54,215 nucleotides of DNA from Phocaeicola_A sp963643925 (GTDB lineage Bacteria; Bacteroidota; Bacteroidia; Bacteroidales; Bacteroidaceae), in NCBI GenBank assembly GCA_963643925.1, contig CAVINS010000015.1, positions 1 through 54,215 of the forward strand, given 5' to 3'. A model generated the notes under the pieces. That model did not search any database, was not told the origin of the DNA, and saw nothing but the letters and a program-made list of their open reading frames with translations. The translations under genes and the position numbers were made by a program. Every line of letters begins with the position of its first letter. Position 1 is the stretch's first letter. This document shows, one piece after another, positions 9,289-17,202 of this stretch.

Positions 9289-10806
9289 TTATTTCATTTC
9301 GGCTTCGGGCAACGGCGGGGTGGCTACCGTAGTGTTGGCCTGAGCCGATCCGTTGAAGTAATAGGCGACCATTCCCGCCTCGTATCCTGTGATGACCGGC
9401 AGGCGCTTGAAGAAGTAATAGGACTGTCCCTCGCCATAGAACTCACGCATGAATTCGTTCATCAGGAAGAAGCGTCCGTAGCCGTAAGTCCAGTAATAGC
9501 TGACGTACATGTTGGGCGAGCAGCCTCTGCGGGCACGCGCCGCATTGAACCATTTCATTTGATTGGCGGGGTCCTCCTCGCAAGCGGAGGCTATGTAGTA
9601 CATCTCCTGCAACCGCACCAGAGGAATCATCTTGGCATAGAAGTACTCCGAGTCCTCGTCGTTGGGGTCTGGTTGGTCTATCGATTTATACTTGGTGAAG
9701 ATGTAACCCTGGCTGCCAGCGGAGCTCGATGCCTCCCATTGGGACTGGAAGCGGTAGTCGCTGCTGGTCTCTGTGATGTTGAACAGGGGAATGGTGAACA
9801 TGTTCCCAAGCACGTAGAGCGAGTAGGGCTGCAGACGGCTATAGTTGGACGCGTCCGGCGAGAAGTGGTTCGAGTAGACATTGTCGCGTGTCTTCACGTA
9901 GATGCCGGTGAGCACCTCCGAGGAGAACACACGGTCGGGGTTGCTGCTGTTGGCCAACAGTGAGTTGGGGTCCACGGCAGGGAAGTAGCTCTGCACCTTA
10001 TCGTCCTCAATCAACCGCTTGGCCTGTGCCAAAGCGTTGGCGTTGTCGTTGGCCCATACGTAAGCACGTGCCTTCAGGGCAATGACGGTGTAGTAGTTGA
10101 AGCGATACTGGCGGTAGCGCAGCTGCACATTGTCCGTGTCGCTGCCCTCCGAAGCCAACGGGCCGTCGGTGATGACGGGGTCGGTGGTGCTGAGCAGTGT
10201 CTCGGCCTCGTCGAGGTCGCGGATGATTTTCTCTATCACCTTGTCGGCCGGCAGCAGGTCCAGTGCGGACACTTGTGACGACTCGTTGTAGGGGATGGAG
10301 AGCGCCGTAGGGTCGGTGTACATCACGGGGCCGAACAGGCGGAGCATATCCAGGTGGAGGAACGCGCGTATGGCGTAGAGCTCGCCCTTCATCATCTGTG
10401 CCTCCTGCTCGGGCAGGATGGTGGCGTCGCGTTTGTCAATCTGGTCCATCAGCAGGTTGGAGGCCAGTATCAGTTCGTAAGCCTTTTGCCAGATGGCGGA
10501 AAAGAAAGGCGCTGCGCTGGCTGACGACAGCGAGTTGTTGATGATGTCCTGGTAGGCGGTATTTCCCGTAGGGACGGCGTAACGCTTGGCCAACACGTCC
10601 ATGGTTCCCCAGGTCATCTCCTGTCCGTAGAGCGAAGTGGAAGCGAGTCCGTCGTAGATGCCGTTGAGCGCTGTGTAGTAGCCCGACTTGGCACTGTAGA
10701 GCTGCTCGGCGGTCTGCTTGTCGCTCGGAGTCACTTCGAGGAAACTGTCGCATGACGACAGACACATCGTCAGGGCAGCTAAAGCTATGTATATTTTCTT
10801 TCTCAT
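9289..10806 (-). CDS. SusD/RagB-family outer-membrane nutrient-binding lipoprotein
   Basis: The 505-residue protein has a lipobox (LTMCLSSC) and the SusD N-terminal block DSFLEVTPSDKQTAEQLYS. TPR-like helical segments follow, with RAFLHLDMLRLFGPV, a highly conserved SusD motif, near residue 140. The C-terminal block NAARARRGC and NEFMREFYGEGQSYYFFKRL is the RagB/SusD signature. SusD caps the SusC barrel on the cell surface and delivers ligand to it. The gene lies 14 bases after susC. The ligand is unknown; no glycoside hydrolase is present in this operon. Confidence 0.93.
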   Translation of the reverse strand: MRKKIYIALAALTMCLSSCDSFLEVTPSDKQTAEQLYSAKSGYYTALNGIYDGLASTSLYGQEMTWGTMDVLAKRYAVPTGNTAYQDIINNSLSSASAAPFFSAIWQKAYELILASNLLMDQIDKRDATILPEQEAQMMKGELYAIRAFLHLDMLRLFGPVMYTDPTALSIPYNESSQVSALDLLPADKVIEKIIRDLDEAETLLSTTDPVITDGPLASEGSDTDNVQLRYRQYRFNYYTVIALKARAYVWANDNANALAQAKRLIEDDKVQSYFPAVDPNSLLANSSNPDRVFSSEVLTGIYVKTRDNVYSNHFSPDASNYSRLQPYSLYVLGNMFTIPLFNITETSSDYRFQSQWEASSSAGSQGYIFTKYKSIDQPDPNDEDSEYFYAKMIPLVRLQEMYYIASACEEDPANQMKWFNAARARRGCSPNMYVSYYWTYGYGRFFLMNEFMREFYGEGQSYYFFKRLPVITGYEAGMVAYYFNGSAQANTTVATPPLPEAEMK

Positions 10807-10820
10807 CGATTCTGTGTTTT

Positions 10821-13800
10821 TTAGAAGTTAATAGACAATCCCGCCTCGAGGGTGCGTGCGTACGGATATTCCGTACCGCGCTCGGTGCGGACGGTCGACC
10901 AGCGGAAAGCGTCGCGCATGGAGACGAAAGCCTTCATGCTGCTGAGGCCCAGGTCGCGGATCCAACCGTCGATAAACTCATACTCCAGGTGAGCGGACTC
11001 CAGTGAGAGGACATTCTCCCGCTGTACGAAACGGGATGTGATGGGCGAGCTGTTGCTGTCGCGGATGTCCTTGAACTGTACCAAGTCGCCAGCCTTCTGC
11101 CAGCGCTGATAGAGGGCGCGGCGGTCCTGGTTGTAGTAGAGGTTGACGTTCTCCACCTTGTTGAGCACGGCCTCGTTGAGCACGTCGGCTCCCAGCTGAT
11201 AGCGGAAGTTGAGGCTGAGGGTGAGGCCTTTCCAGGTGAACGAGGTTCCCAGCACACCTTCGAGGTCGGGGCGGGTGTTGCCCACCTTCACCTCGTTGTC
11301 GTAGGAGTAGTCGTAGGTGTAGCCGCCGTCCTTGGTGTAGAAGAGCTCCTTACCGGTGGCGGGGTCGATGCCTGCCGAGCGTACCACCCAGATGTCATCA
11401 GGGTCGGAACCGTCGTAGTAGCGTTGCGTGTGGGTGCCGCGGCCGCTGTTGTTGAACGAGCTCAGGCTGTCGCCAATCTTGTCGATGCGGATGCTCTGGG
11501 TGCGTCCCGTGGCGCGGACAGACCACAGCAGTCGGCGGTCATAGTCGCGCAGGATGTGGTACACGGCCGAGAAGTTGAGACCCTGCGAGGTCTGCTCGCC
11601 GGCATTGGTGTAGTATTCCGTGGTACCCGAGGAGAGAGGCATCGTGATGCCAATCAGCAAGGGGTCGGTCACCTTGTGGTAATAGTCCAGTGTGAGTGAG
11701 AAGCGGTTGTCGAACAGCGAGAGGTCGAAACCGATGTTCTTGTCCTGTGTGATCTGCCACTTCAGCAGGGCGTTGCCGACCTGGTCGGGCAGGGCGCCGA
11801 TACCAAAGTAGTTGAGCATGCCCGACTTCAGCGCGTAGGTGAGCAGGGTGCGGCCGGAGTCGAAGTTCTGGTTGCCAGGGTTACCGATGGAGGCGCGGAG
11901 CTTGAAGTAGCTGATGAAGGGCAGCTTCTCCATGACGAACTTCTCGCGGTGGAGGTTCCATCCCAGACCGACGGACCAGGTGGTGCTATACTTGTTGCTA
12001 CTGCCGAACACTGATGAACCGTTCTCGCGTAAGCTGATGTCCATCAGGTAGCGGTCGTCGAAGGAGTATCCGAGGTTGAGGAATCCGTTCAGCGAGCGGG
12101 AGATGCTCTCCTCGTAGGTAGGTGTGGAACCGTCGGGGTATCCGCCGGCGAACGAGGGCAACGTGAAGTCGCCCGAGGGGAATCCCTCTGCCGTGAAGCC
12201 ACTGTAGGTGGACTCGGAGCTGTAGATGTTGCCGCCGAGCACCAGGTTGATGCGGTGCTTCTCGTTGAATATCTTGGCCCAGGTGGCTGTCAACTCGCCC
12301 TCGTACGATTTCGTGCGGGTCTCGGTGGCGTTGTACTCGCCTCGTTTGAGTGCCTCTTTGTTGAGTACCTGCGAGCTGCTCTCGGGCGAGGTGAACTTGC
12401 TCGTGTCGTCCAGTGTGTAGACGATGCCGAACTTGCCTCGTACCTTCCACTCGGCCGTGGGGCTCCACTCGGCCATGAAGGAGTTGTTCCATGTCACGCT
12501 CTCGCCCTTGTTGTAGCTGTTGAGGCTGGTGTCCCACAGCGGGTTGGCCTGCACGAACTCGTCGCTGTACTCGAGCCACTGCGGGATAGTGCCGTCGCTA
12601 TTGCGCATCTTATAGAAGGGGTTGGCTTGTGCCCATGTGCTGAAGCCTACCACAGGGTTGCTGTAGTCGGCGCTGCTGATGGAGAACTTGTTGCTGAACT
12701 GGAACTTCTTGATGCGGTAGATGAGGTCGATGTTGCCGCTCAGCACCTCTCTGTCGGAACCTTTCATGGCTCCCGTCACACCGTTGTAGGCACCGCCGAG
12801 GCCGAACATGAAATTCTCCTCGCCACCCATCACGTAGAGCGAATGCTTCTGGTTGAGGCCCACACGCACGGGTTGAGCCAGCCAGTCGGTGTTCACACCT
12901 TCGGCTATGGTGCGCTGACGGTCGTAGTACATCTCCGTCAGCTCTATCTCTTTGCTGGTGCGGTTTGCGGTCTCCACGATGTTCACGTTGTAGCGGCCTG
13001 CCAGTCGCTCAAACTCCAGCTTCTCGGCAGCGTCCATCAGGTCGTAGCTCGAGAGGTCGGGCATGGTCACGTTGAAGTTGCCGTTGTAGCTCACCTGCAG
13101 TTTGCCAGCCTTGGGCTTCACCGTCTCCACTACCACCACGCCGTTGGCAGCCTTGGAACCGTAGATGGCCGTGGAGGCAGCGTCCTTCAGGATGGTGATA
13201 CTCTCGATGCGGTTGATGTCGAGGTCGTTGATGGCTGACAGCGTAGACTCGAAGCCGTCGAGGATGAAGAGCGGCTGGTTGGGGTCGTTCTCCAACTCGT
13301 CGCGTGTACCCAGCATACTGCTCTTGCCGCGGATGTTGATGTTGGGCAGGTGGTTCGGGTCCGAACCATATTCGGTGTCGTCGAGCACAGCGAAGGCAGG
13401 GTCTACCGTCTTCAGTGCCTGCAGCACGTTGGTGGTGCCCACCTTCTCCAGTTCCTTCTTGGTGTAAGTGGAAGCCGAACCGGTGAAGCTCTCTTTGCTA
13501 CGGGTGTAGATACCTGTCACCACCACCTCTTCTATCTTGGTGTCGCTCTCCAACTTCGCGTTGTAGGTCAGGTTGCGGTCGCCGGCTTTCACCAGGTAGG
13601 TGAGGCGCTTCATGCCGATGTACGAGAATGTGACGATGCCGCCCTCTTTGGGCAACTCCAAGGCGTAGTTACCGTCGATGTCGGTCACGGTGTGCACCGT
13701 CTGGTTGTCCTTCATGAAGACAGCCACGCCCGGCAGGGGCATTCCGTCCTCGTCCTTCACCACTCCGGAGAGCGTCCGCTTCCCGTTCTTGGGTTGCTGC

Positions 13801-14129
13801 GCACGGTTGAGTGTGATGATGTTACTCCCTTCGCTGTAGGAGTAGGAGCCAGCTCCCAACACCTCATCGAGTACCGACGTCACGGGGCGGTTCTTGCAGC
13901 TGACGGATATGTCTCCCATATTCTTCACCTGCTCCACGCTGTACATAAAACTCATTCCTGTCTGTGACTTCACGTTGTCGAAAAACTCTTTGACCGTCAC
14001 AGACCGTAGATTCAGTGTCACTCGCATGGTACTTGGTTGCGCCGCCATCGACTCCGTCCCTACGGGGACAAATAGCCAAAGGGACAGGCAGAGGGCAAAT
14101 ACCAGCTGTCTACTTTTCTCTCTTCGCAT
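10821..14129 (-). CDS. SusC/RagA-family TonB-linked transporter with STN signalling domain
   Basis: This 1102-residue outer-membrane transporter has a signal peptide (1-30), an STN domain (about 36-105: MRVTLNLRSVTVKEFFDNV), a carboxypeptidase-regulatory-like sandwich (about 119-195: LSGVVKDEDGMPLPGVAV), a TonB box (EEVVVTGIY near 200-208), a plug (NINIRGKSSM, ITILKDAASTAIYGSKAANG) and a C-terminal barrel ending in the aromatic strand LEAGLSINF. The STN domain marks a transducer that tells a FecR anti-sigma factor when ligand is bound, and FecR is encoded 14 bases upstream. It should form a pedal-bin complex with the next gene's SusD. The substrate cannot be read from sequence. Confidence 0.95.
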   Translation of the reverse strand: MRREKSRQLVFALCLSLWLFVPVGTESMAAQPSTMRVTLNLRSVTVKEFFDNVKSQTGMSFMYSVEQVKNMGDISVSCKNRPVTSVLDEVLGAGSYSYSEGSNIITLNRAQQPKNGKRTLSGVVKDEDGMPLPGVAVFMKDNQTVHTVTDIDGNYALELPKEGGIVTFSYIGMKRLTYLVKAGDRNLTYNAKLESDTKIEEVVVTGIYTRSKESFTGSASTYTKKELEKVGTTNVLQALKTVDPAFAVLDDTEYGSDPNHLPNINIRGKSSMLGTRDELENDPNQPLFILDGFESTLSAINDLDINRIESITILKDAASTAIYGSKAANGVVVVETVKPKAGKLQVSYNGNFNVTMPDLSSYDLMDAAEKLEFERLAGRYNVNIVETANRTSKEIELTEMYYDRQRTIAEGVNTDWLAQPVRVGLNQKHSLYVMGGEENFMFGLGGAYNGVTGAMKGSDREVLSGNIDLIYRIKKFQFSNKFSISSADYSNPVVGFSTWAQANPFYKMRNSDGTIPQWLEYSDEFVQANPLWDTSLNSYNKGESVTWNNSFMAEWSPTAEWKVRGKFGIVYTLDDTSKFTSPESSSQVLNKEALKRGEYNATETRTKSYEGELTATWAKIFNEKHRINLVLGGNIYSSESTYSGFTAEGFPSGDFTLPSFAGGYPDGSTPTYEESISRSLNGFLNLGYSFDDRYLMDISLRENGSSVFGSSNKYSTTWSVGLGWNLHREKFVMEKLPFISYFKLRASIGNPGNQNFDSGRTLLTYALKSGMLNYFGIGALPDQVGNALLKWQITQDKNIGFDLSLFDNRFSLTLDYYHKVTDPLLIGITMPLSSGTTEYYTNAGEQTSQGLNFSAVYHILRDYDRRLLWSVRATGRTQSIRIDKIGDSLSSFNNSGRGTHTQRYYDGSDPDDIWVVRSAGIDPATGKELFYTKDGGYTYDYSYDNEVKVGNTRPDLEGVLGTSFTWKGLTLSLNFRYQLGADVLNEAVLNKVENVNLYYNQDRRALYQRWQKAGDLVQFKDIRDSNSSPITSRFVQRENVLSLESAHLEYEFIDGWIRDLGLSSMKAFVSMRDAFRWSTVRTERGTEYPYARTLEAGLSINF

Positions 14130-14143
14130 TTTCTTGTCTGTTT

Positions 14144-15307
14144 TTAGTTAATTACACTTGTTATTATAATCGTATTGTTTTTCAATTCCATGTGCAGCGA
14201 GGTGGCCTTGCTGATGGCCTGCAGTACCGAAGCCAACGAACCGTAGCGGTCCATGTCGCCCGTGAACTGCATGTCGGCGCACTCCTCGCAGCGGAAGTCG
14301 AGCCCTACGCCATACCAGTTGGCGACGACTTGCATCAGCTCCTTGAGCGAACACTCCTCGAACACGAAACGTCCTTTGTTCCAAGCCACGTAGGGGCCCA
14401 CATTCACCTGCTCGATGGTGGCCACGGGCGACGAGTCGCTCATCACCGCCAGCTGCCCCGGCTTCATCATCTGTTCGCCTCCCTCCTTGGGGGTGACGCC
14501 GATGGAACCTTCCACCAGCACCACCTTGGTGCAATCTCCGCCGAAGGTGTTCACGTTGAACGACGTGCCGTACTCCTTCACCGCTCCATGCGGGGTGAGC
14601 ACGCGGAACGGGCGGTCCTGTTCCTTCTTCACGATGAAGTAAGCCTCGCCCTCAAGGTACACCACTCGCTGTCCGCTGCTGAAATGCATGGGGAACGTCA
14701 GGCGTGTGTCGTAGTTAAGGTGTACTGAGGTGCCGTCTTCCAGCGTGATCCAAAACTCGCTGTCGGCATGTGTCTTCAGTGTCTGAACAGGATTGTCTTG
14801 TACGGTGTGGTGGGGCAGGGAGTCGGCGTCGGTCGGTGCGGGCTCGGCCTTCACCGTGTATTCCACCTTCTGATGTTGCTTCTGCAGCACGATTTCTTCG
14901 CCCTGCTCGGTGATGAGCGTGGCCTGGCTCTTGCCGCACTGCTCCGACTGGAGCATCAGTTGTGCTACTTCGTCGGGCACTTCGGTGCGGGTTGTCGAGT
15001 AGTGAATCCATACGCCCCCTGCGAAGAGGAGTGGCAACAGCAGTATGGCAGCGTATTTCCAAAGATTGATGCGGCGGTGCTGGGGTGTGAGTCCGTGCCT
15101 CTGGCTGAACTGGCGGAAAGCCGCCTCGTCGTCGATGCGGCTGTATTGCTCATAGCGCTCCACAAACCGGTTGTCGCCCATGAGGCGGTCGTAGTATGCT
15201 TGGTGGGAAGCCGACTGGCGCACCCATTGGTCCAACACCTGCTGTTCCTGCGGTGTGAGCCCTTGGGTCAACTTCAGATAGATAAGGTCTTTGATGTACT
15301 GTTCCAT
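14144..15307 (-). CDS. FecR-family anti-sigma factor
   Basis: The 387-residue protein starts at the ATG at 15307 (MEQYIKDLIYLKL), a typical FecR start; the frame is open far upstream but overlaps the divergent sigma gene. Residues 1-80 form the cytoplasmic sigma-binding region, 83-103 (NLWKYAAILLLPLLFAGGVW) a single membrane helix, and the periplasmic part carries the FecR core (WITLEDGTSVHLNYDTRLTFP, VYLEGEAYFIVKK, YGTSFNVNTF) and a DUF4974-like end (CSLKELMQVVANWYGV). It should hold the sigma factor at 15500 until the STN domain of the adjacent SusC signals. It precedes susC by 14 bases. No TAnnTTTG box precedes it, so its operon may depend on the ECF sigma factor. Confidence 0.92.
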   Translation of the reverse strand: MEQYIKDLIYLKLTQGLTPQEQQVLDQWVRQSASHQAYYDRLMGDNRFVERYEQYSRIDDEAAFRQFSQRHGLTPQHRRINLWKYAAILLLPLLFAGGVWIHYSTTRTEVPDEVAQLMLQSEQCGKSQATLITEQGEEIVLQKQHQKVEYTVKAEPAPTDADSLPHHTVQDNPVQTLKTHADSEFWITLEDGTSVHLNYDTRLTFPMHFSSGQRVVYLEGEAYFIVKKEQDRPFRVLTPHGAVKEYGTSFNVNTFGGDCTKVVLVEGSIGVTPKEGGEQMMKPGQLAVMSDSSPVATIEQVNVGPYVAWNKGRFVFEECSLKELMQVVANWYGVGLDFRCEECADMQFTGDMDRYGSLASVLQAISKATSLHMELKNNTIIITSVIN

Positions 15308-15376
15308 ATTCGAAATAGTTCCGCTATACGATATAAAGACAACCCAACGTCGGAAGTGAGGTACAAGCCGCGCGAT

Positions 15377-15436
15377 TATTTTCCTAACCAGAGAAAAATA
15401 TTTTCCTAACTGGGAAGATTTATTTTGCCAGTTAGG
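15377..15436. repeat. Cluster of CCTAACTGG-type elements between fecR and sigma gene
   Basis: ATTTTCCTAAC occurs at 15379-15389 and again at 15399-15410, the second followed by TGG. An inverted copy, CCAGTTAGG, lies at 15428-15436, so CCTAACTGG (15405-15413) and 15428-15436 form a 9-base inverted repeat. Related copies occur at 38216 (metG leader) and 46537 (start of the OmpA operon). It could be an operator or a dispersed repeat. Confidence 0.5.
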
Positions 15437-15449
15437 TTTGCTATAATAG

Positions 15450-15480
15450 TTGACTTGTAGCTGAAAACTTTCTATCTTTG
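15450..15480 (+). promoter_or_regulatory. Bacteroides-type promoter of the ECF sigma gene
   Basis: TTG at 15450-15452 and TATCTTTG at 15473-15480 are separated by 20 bases, matching the -33/-7 pattern of the primary sigma factor. The ATG follows at 15500, leaving a leader of only about a dozen bases. Confidence 0.7.
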
Positions 15481-15499
15481 CCCCCAAAGAGAGAAGTCG

Positions 15500-16060
15500 A
15501 TGGTGAAGGGAGACGTATCCATAGAACAGTTGAACAGGCAAGAGGTGGAGGCATTCCATACCCTCTACAAGCGCTACTACCGCGCTCTGGTCTGCTACGC
15601 CATGCAGTGGACAGGCACCCAGGAGCCTGCCGAAGACCTCGTGCAGGACCTCTTCTCCACCATCTGGGAAAACCACATGACCTTCTTCTCCCTGGCCTCC
15701 TTCCAGTCCTATCTCTACAGCTCCGTGAAGAACGCCTCGCTCAACTACCTGAAGCATAAAGAGGTGGAGCAGAACTATGCCCATCGTGTGCAGGGCGAAG
15801 AGCCTGTTCATCTTCCCGAGGAAGACGATTTCTTCGAGGAAGAGCTCTACCGCCAGCTCTTCCAGTTGGTAGACCAGTTGCCCGACCGCTGCCGCGAGGT
15901 CTTCCTCCTCTATATGAAGGGCCGCAAGAACGAGGAGATTGCCGAGGCCCTCCACATCTCCACCGAGACCGTGAAGACGCAGAAGAAGCGCGCCATGCAG
16001 TTCCTCCGCAAGAAGACCGGTGCCTACAGCTTCCTCCTGCTGCTTACGCAGCTGCCGTAG
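15500..16060 (+). CDS. ECF-type RNA polymerase sigma-70 factor
   Basis: The 186-residue protein has sigma region 2 (AFHTLYKRYYRALVCYA, EPAEDLVQDLFSTIWEN, SYLYSSVKNASLNYLKH) and region 4 (LPDRCREVFLLYMKGRKNEE, IAEALHISTETVKTQKKRAM), with no regions 1 or 3, as usual for the FecI-like Bacteroidales group. It ends in a short hydrophobic tail (FLLLLTQLP). It should direct transcription of the fecR-susC operon once released from FecR. Unlike the common sigma-fecR-susC order on one strand, this gene is divergent from fecR and has its own housekeeping-type promoter, so its supply is uncoupled from the operon it activates. Confidence 0.93.
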   Translation: MVKGDVSIEQLNRQEVEAFHTLYKRYYRALVCYAMQWTGTQEPAEDLVQDLFSTIWENHMTFFSLASFQSYLYSSVKNASLNYLKHKEVEQNYAHRVQGEEPVHLPEEDDFFEEELYRQLFQLVDQLPDRCREVFLLYMKGRKNEEIAEALHISTETVKTQKKRAMQFLRKKTGAYSFLLLLTQLP

Positions 16061-16249
16061 GGGCGATGGACAGGGGCGCTTCCATGTTGATGTGGATGTT
16101 ACGAGGATAGAACTCCTTCATAAAACATCGGCAACAGAGAACCGATTCCTCCATAAATCTTAGGCAAAAGCGGCTGCTTTCCATCCTAAATCTTAGTCAT
16201 CCCTAGTCTATAATATAGGTAAAAGCTGACGTTCATCACTACCTACGGC

Positions 16250-16627
16250 TTACGGCACAATATCTACTCCGGCCAGTTGGTCCGTCTTTTCCTCTAGATA
16301 TTTGGTAATCCACGTTTTTAACTCGGGGATATCTTCTTCAATGGTGTTCCAAAGGCTCTCCGGATCTATTGTGTAATAACCATGGACCAAAATGTGACGC
16401 ATCCGTTCAATCTGACGCCATTGGACATCTGGATGAGAGTTGCGAAACTCGGTGGTAAGCATGTATACGGCTTCGCCAATAATCTCCACAAACTTTGTAA
16501 ATCCGTAAAAGATGAGTTTGTTTTTCTTTACATCCTCAAACGTGTATTGGACATGGTATTCTTCGATGCCCTCTATTGCCTCAAGGATATGTTCCAATCG
16601 TCCTTTGTCTCTAACCTTCTCTCTCAT
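16250..16627 (-). CDS. hepT: HepT-like (DUF86) ribonuclease toxin
   Basis: The 125-residue helical protein contains the HEPN catalytic motif RX4HXY as R77-H82-Y84 (RHILVHGY). HepT proteins act as ribonucleases that cut RNA at the HEPN active site when not restrained. The start overlaps the end of the upstream nucleotidyltransferase gene by 17 bases, the classic antitoxin-then-toxin order. In characterised MntA/HepT pairs the antitoxin adds AMP to a tyrosine of the HepT motif; Tyr84 is the equivalent here by inference. Length is ordinary for the family and the active site is intact. Confidence 0.87.
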   Translation of the reverse strand: MREKVRDKGRLEHILEAIEGIEEYHVQYTFEDVKKNKLIFYGFTKFVEIIGEAVYMLTTEFRNSHPDVQWRQIERMRHILVHGYYTIDPESLWNTIEEDIPELKTWITKYLEEKTDQLAGVDIVP

Positions 16628-16922
16628 AAATCAGGAATTTATCGTGGTCGGCAGATGCTTTTGCGAAGGGGAGCAGACGGCCCTCTTCCACTATGTCCAC
16701 CTTACGGTGAAGGATGTCTTCCAGACTTAGCATGATTCCGGCCATCCTCATCAGGGAGATCTTGTTGTTTTGGCGGTCGTACTCTACAAGGATGTCGACA
16801 TCGCTATCCTTTGTCTCTTCCCCTTTGGAACACGACCCAAAGAGCCAAGCCTTCTTGATAGGTTGACTGGCAAAGAACTGCTGTATCTTTGGAATCATAT
16901 TTTGTACGTCCGGACTGATCAT
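16611..16922 (-). CDS. mntA: MNT-type nucleotidyltransferase antitoxin
   Basis: The 103-residue protein has the minimal nucleotidyltransferase motif: G29-S30, ten residues, then D41-V-D43 (LFGSCSKGEETKDSDVDIL), with a third acidic residue at D76 (KVDIV). MNT antitoxins AMPylate HepT. The ATG at 16922 (MISPDV) is chosen over an upstream in-frame ATG at 16979 because a complete promoter (16949-16980) would otherwise lie inside the coding region. It overlaps hepT, so the pair is one operon. A standalone MNT/HepT module is often mobile, but no recombinase, direct repeat or insertion sequence is seen beside it. Confidence 0.87.
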   Translation of the reverse strand: MISPDVQNMIPKIQQFFASQPIKKAWLFGSCSKGEETKDSDVDILVEYDRQNNKISLMRMAGIMLSLEDILHRKVDIVEEGRLLPFAKASADHDKFLIYEREG

Positions 16923-16948
16923 AGTGAGCACATCGTTTATTACAATCG

Positions 16949-16980
16949 CAAATATATGCGTTAATCTGGATATTGCCAAA
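16949..16980 (-). promoter_or_regulatory. Promoter of the mntA-hepT operon
   Basis: Read leftward, TTTG (16977-16980), a 20-base spacer and TATATTTG (16949-16956) match the full Bacteroides consensus. Transcription should start about 7 bases on, some 20 bases before the ATG at 16922. This is the best promoter match in the window. Confidence 0.78.
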
Positions 16981-17009
16981 GATTTTGATGCTTTTCAGAC
17001 GAAAACCTT

Positions 17010-17043
17010 TACTACGGAAACTCCTGTTGGTACTACGGAAACT
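17010..17043. repeat. 13-base direct repeat at 21-base spacing
   Basis: TACTACGGAAACT is present at 17010-17022 and again at 17031-17043, start to start 21 bases, close to two helical turns. It sits between the mntA promoter and the U32 promoter. It could be a tandem operator or the remnant of a tandem array. Confidence 0.5.
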
Positions 17044-17151
17044 ATTCAGTGAACACTAATTACAGCGAACGACAGATACATTTAGTCAGTTTTTACATAA
17101 TCTCTTTCTTTGGATAAGATAAGCCGTATTCAACATAACATTCAAGTAAAC

Positions 17152-17184
17152 TTGATGTACTGCCCTCATTTTGCATTATCTTTG
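17152..17184 (+). promoter_or_regulatory. Promoter of the U32 family gene
   Basis: TTG (17152-17154) is followed, 22 bases later, by TATCTTTG (17177-17184). The predicted start codon is 19 bases beyond the -7 box at 17203. Confidence 0.55.
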
Positions 17185-17202
17185 CACGCAAAAAGATGAG
17201 TG

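Noticed and set aside
12255..13238. Antisense open frame opposite susC (327 codons)
   Set aside because: SusC plug and barrel are continuous on the other strand.
15308..15955. N-terminal extension of FecR to 603 residues
   Set aside because: It overlaps the whole ECF sigma gene and the promoter region; FecR homology begins at the ATG at 15307.
16155..16196. AAATCTTAG repeated at 16155 and 16188
   Set aside because: Only two short copies at 33-base spacing in AT-rich spacer; too weak to separate from chance.
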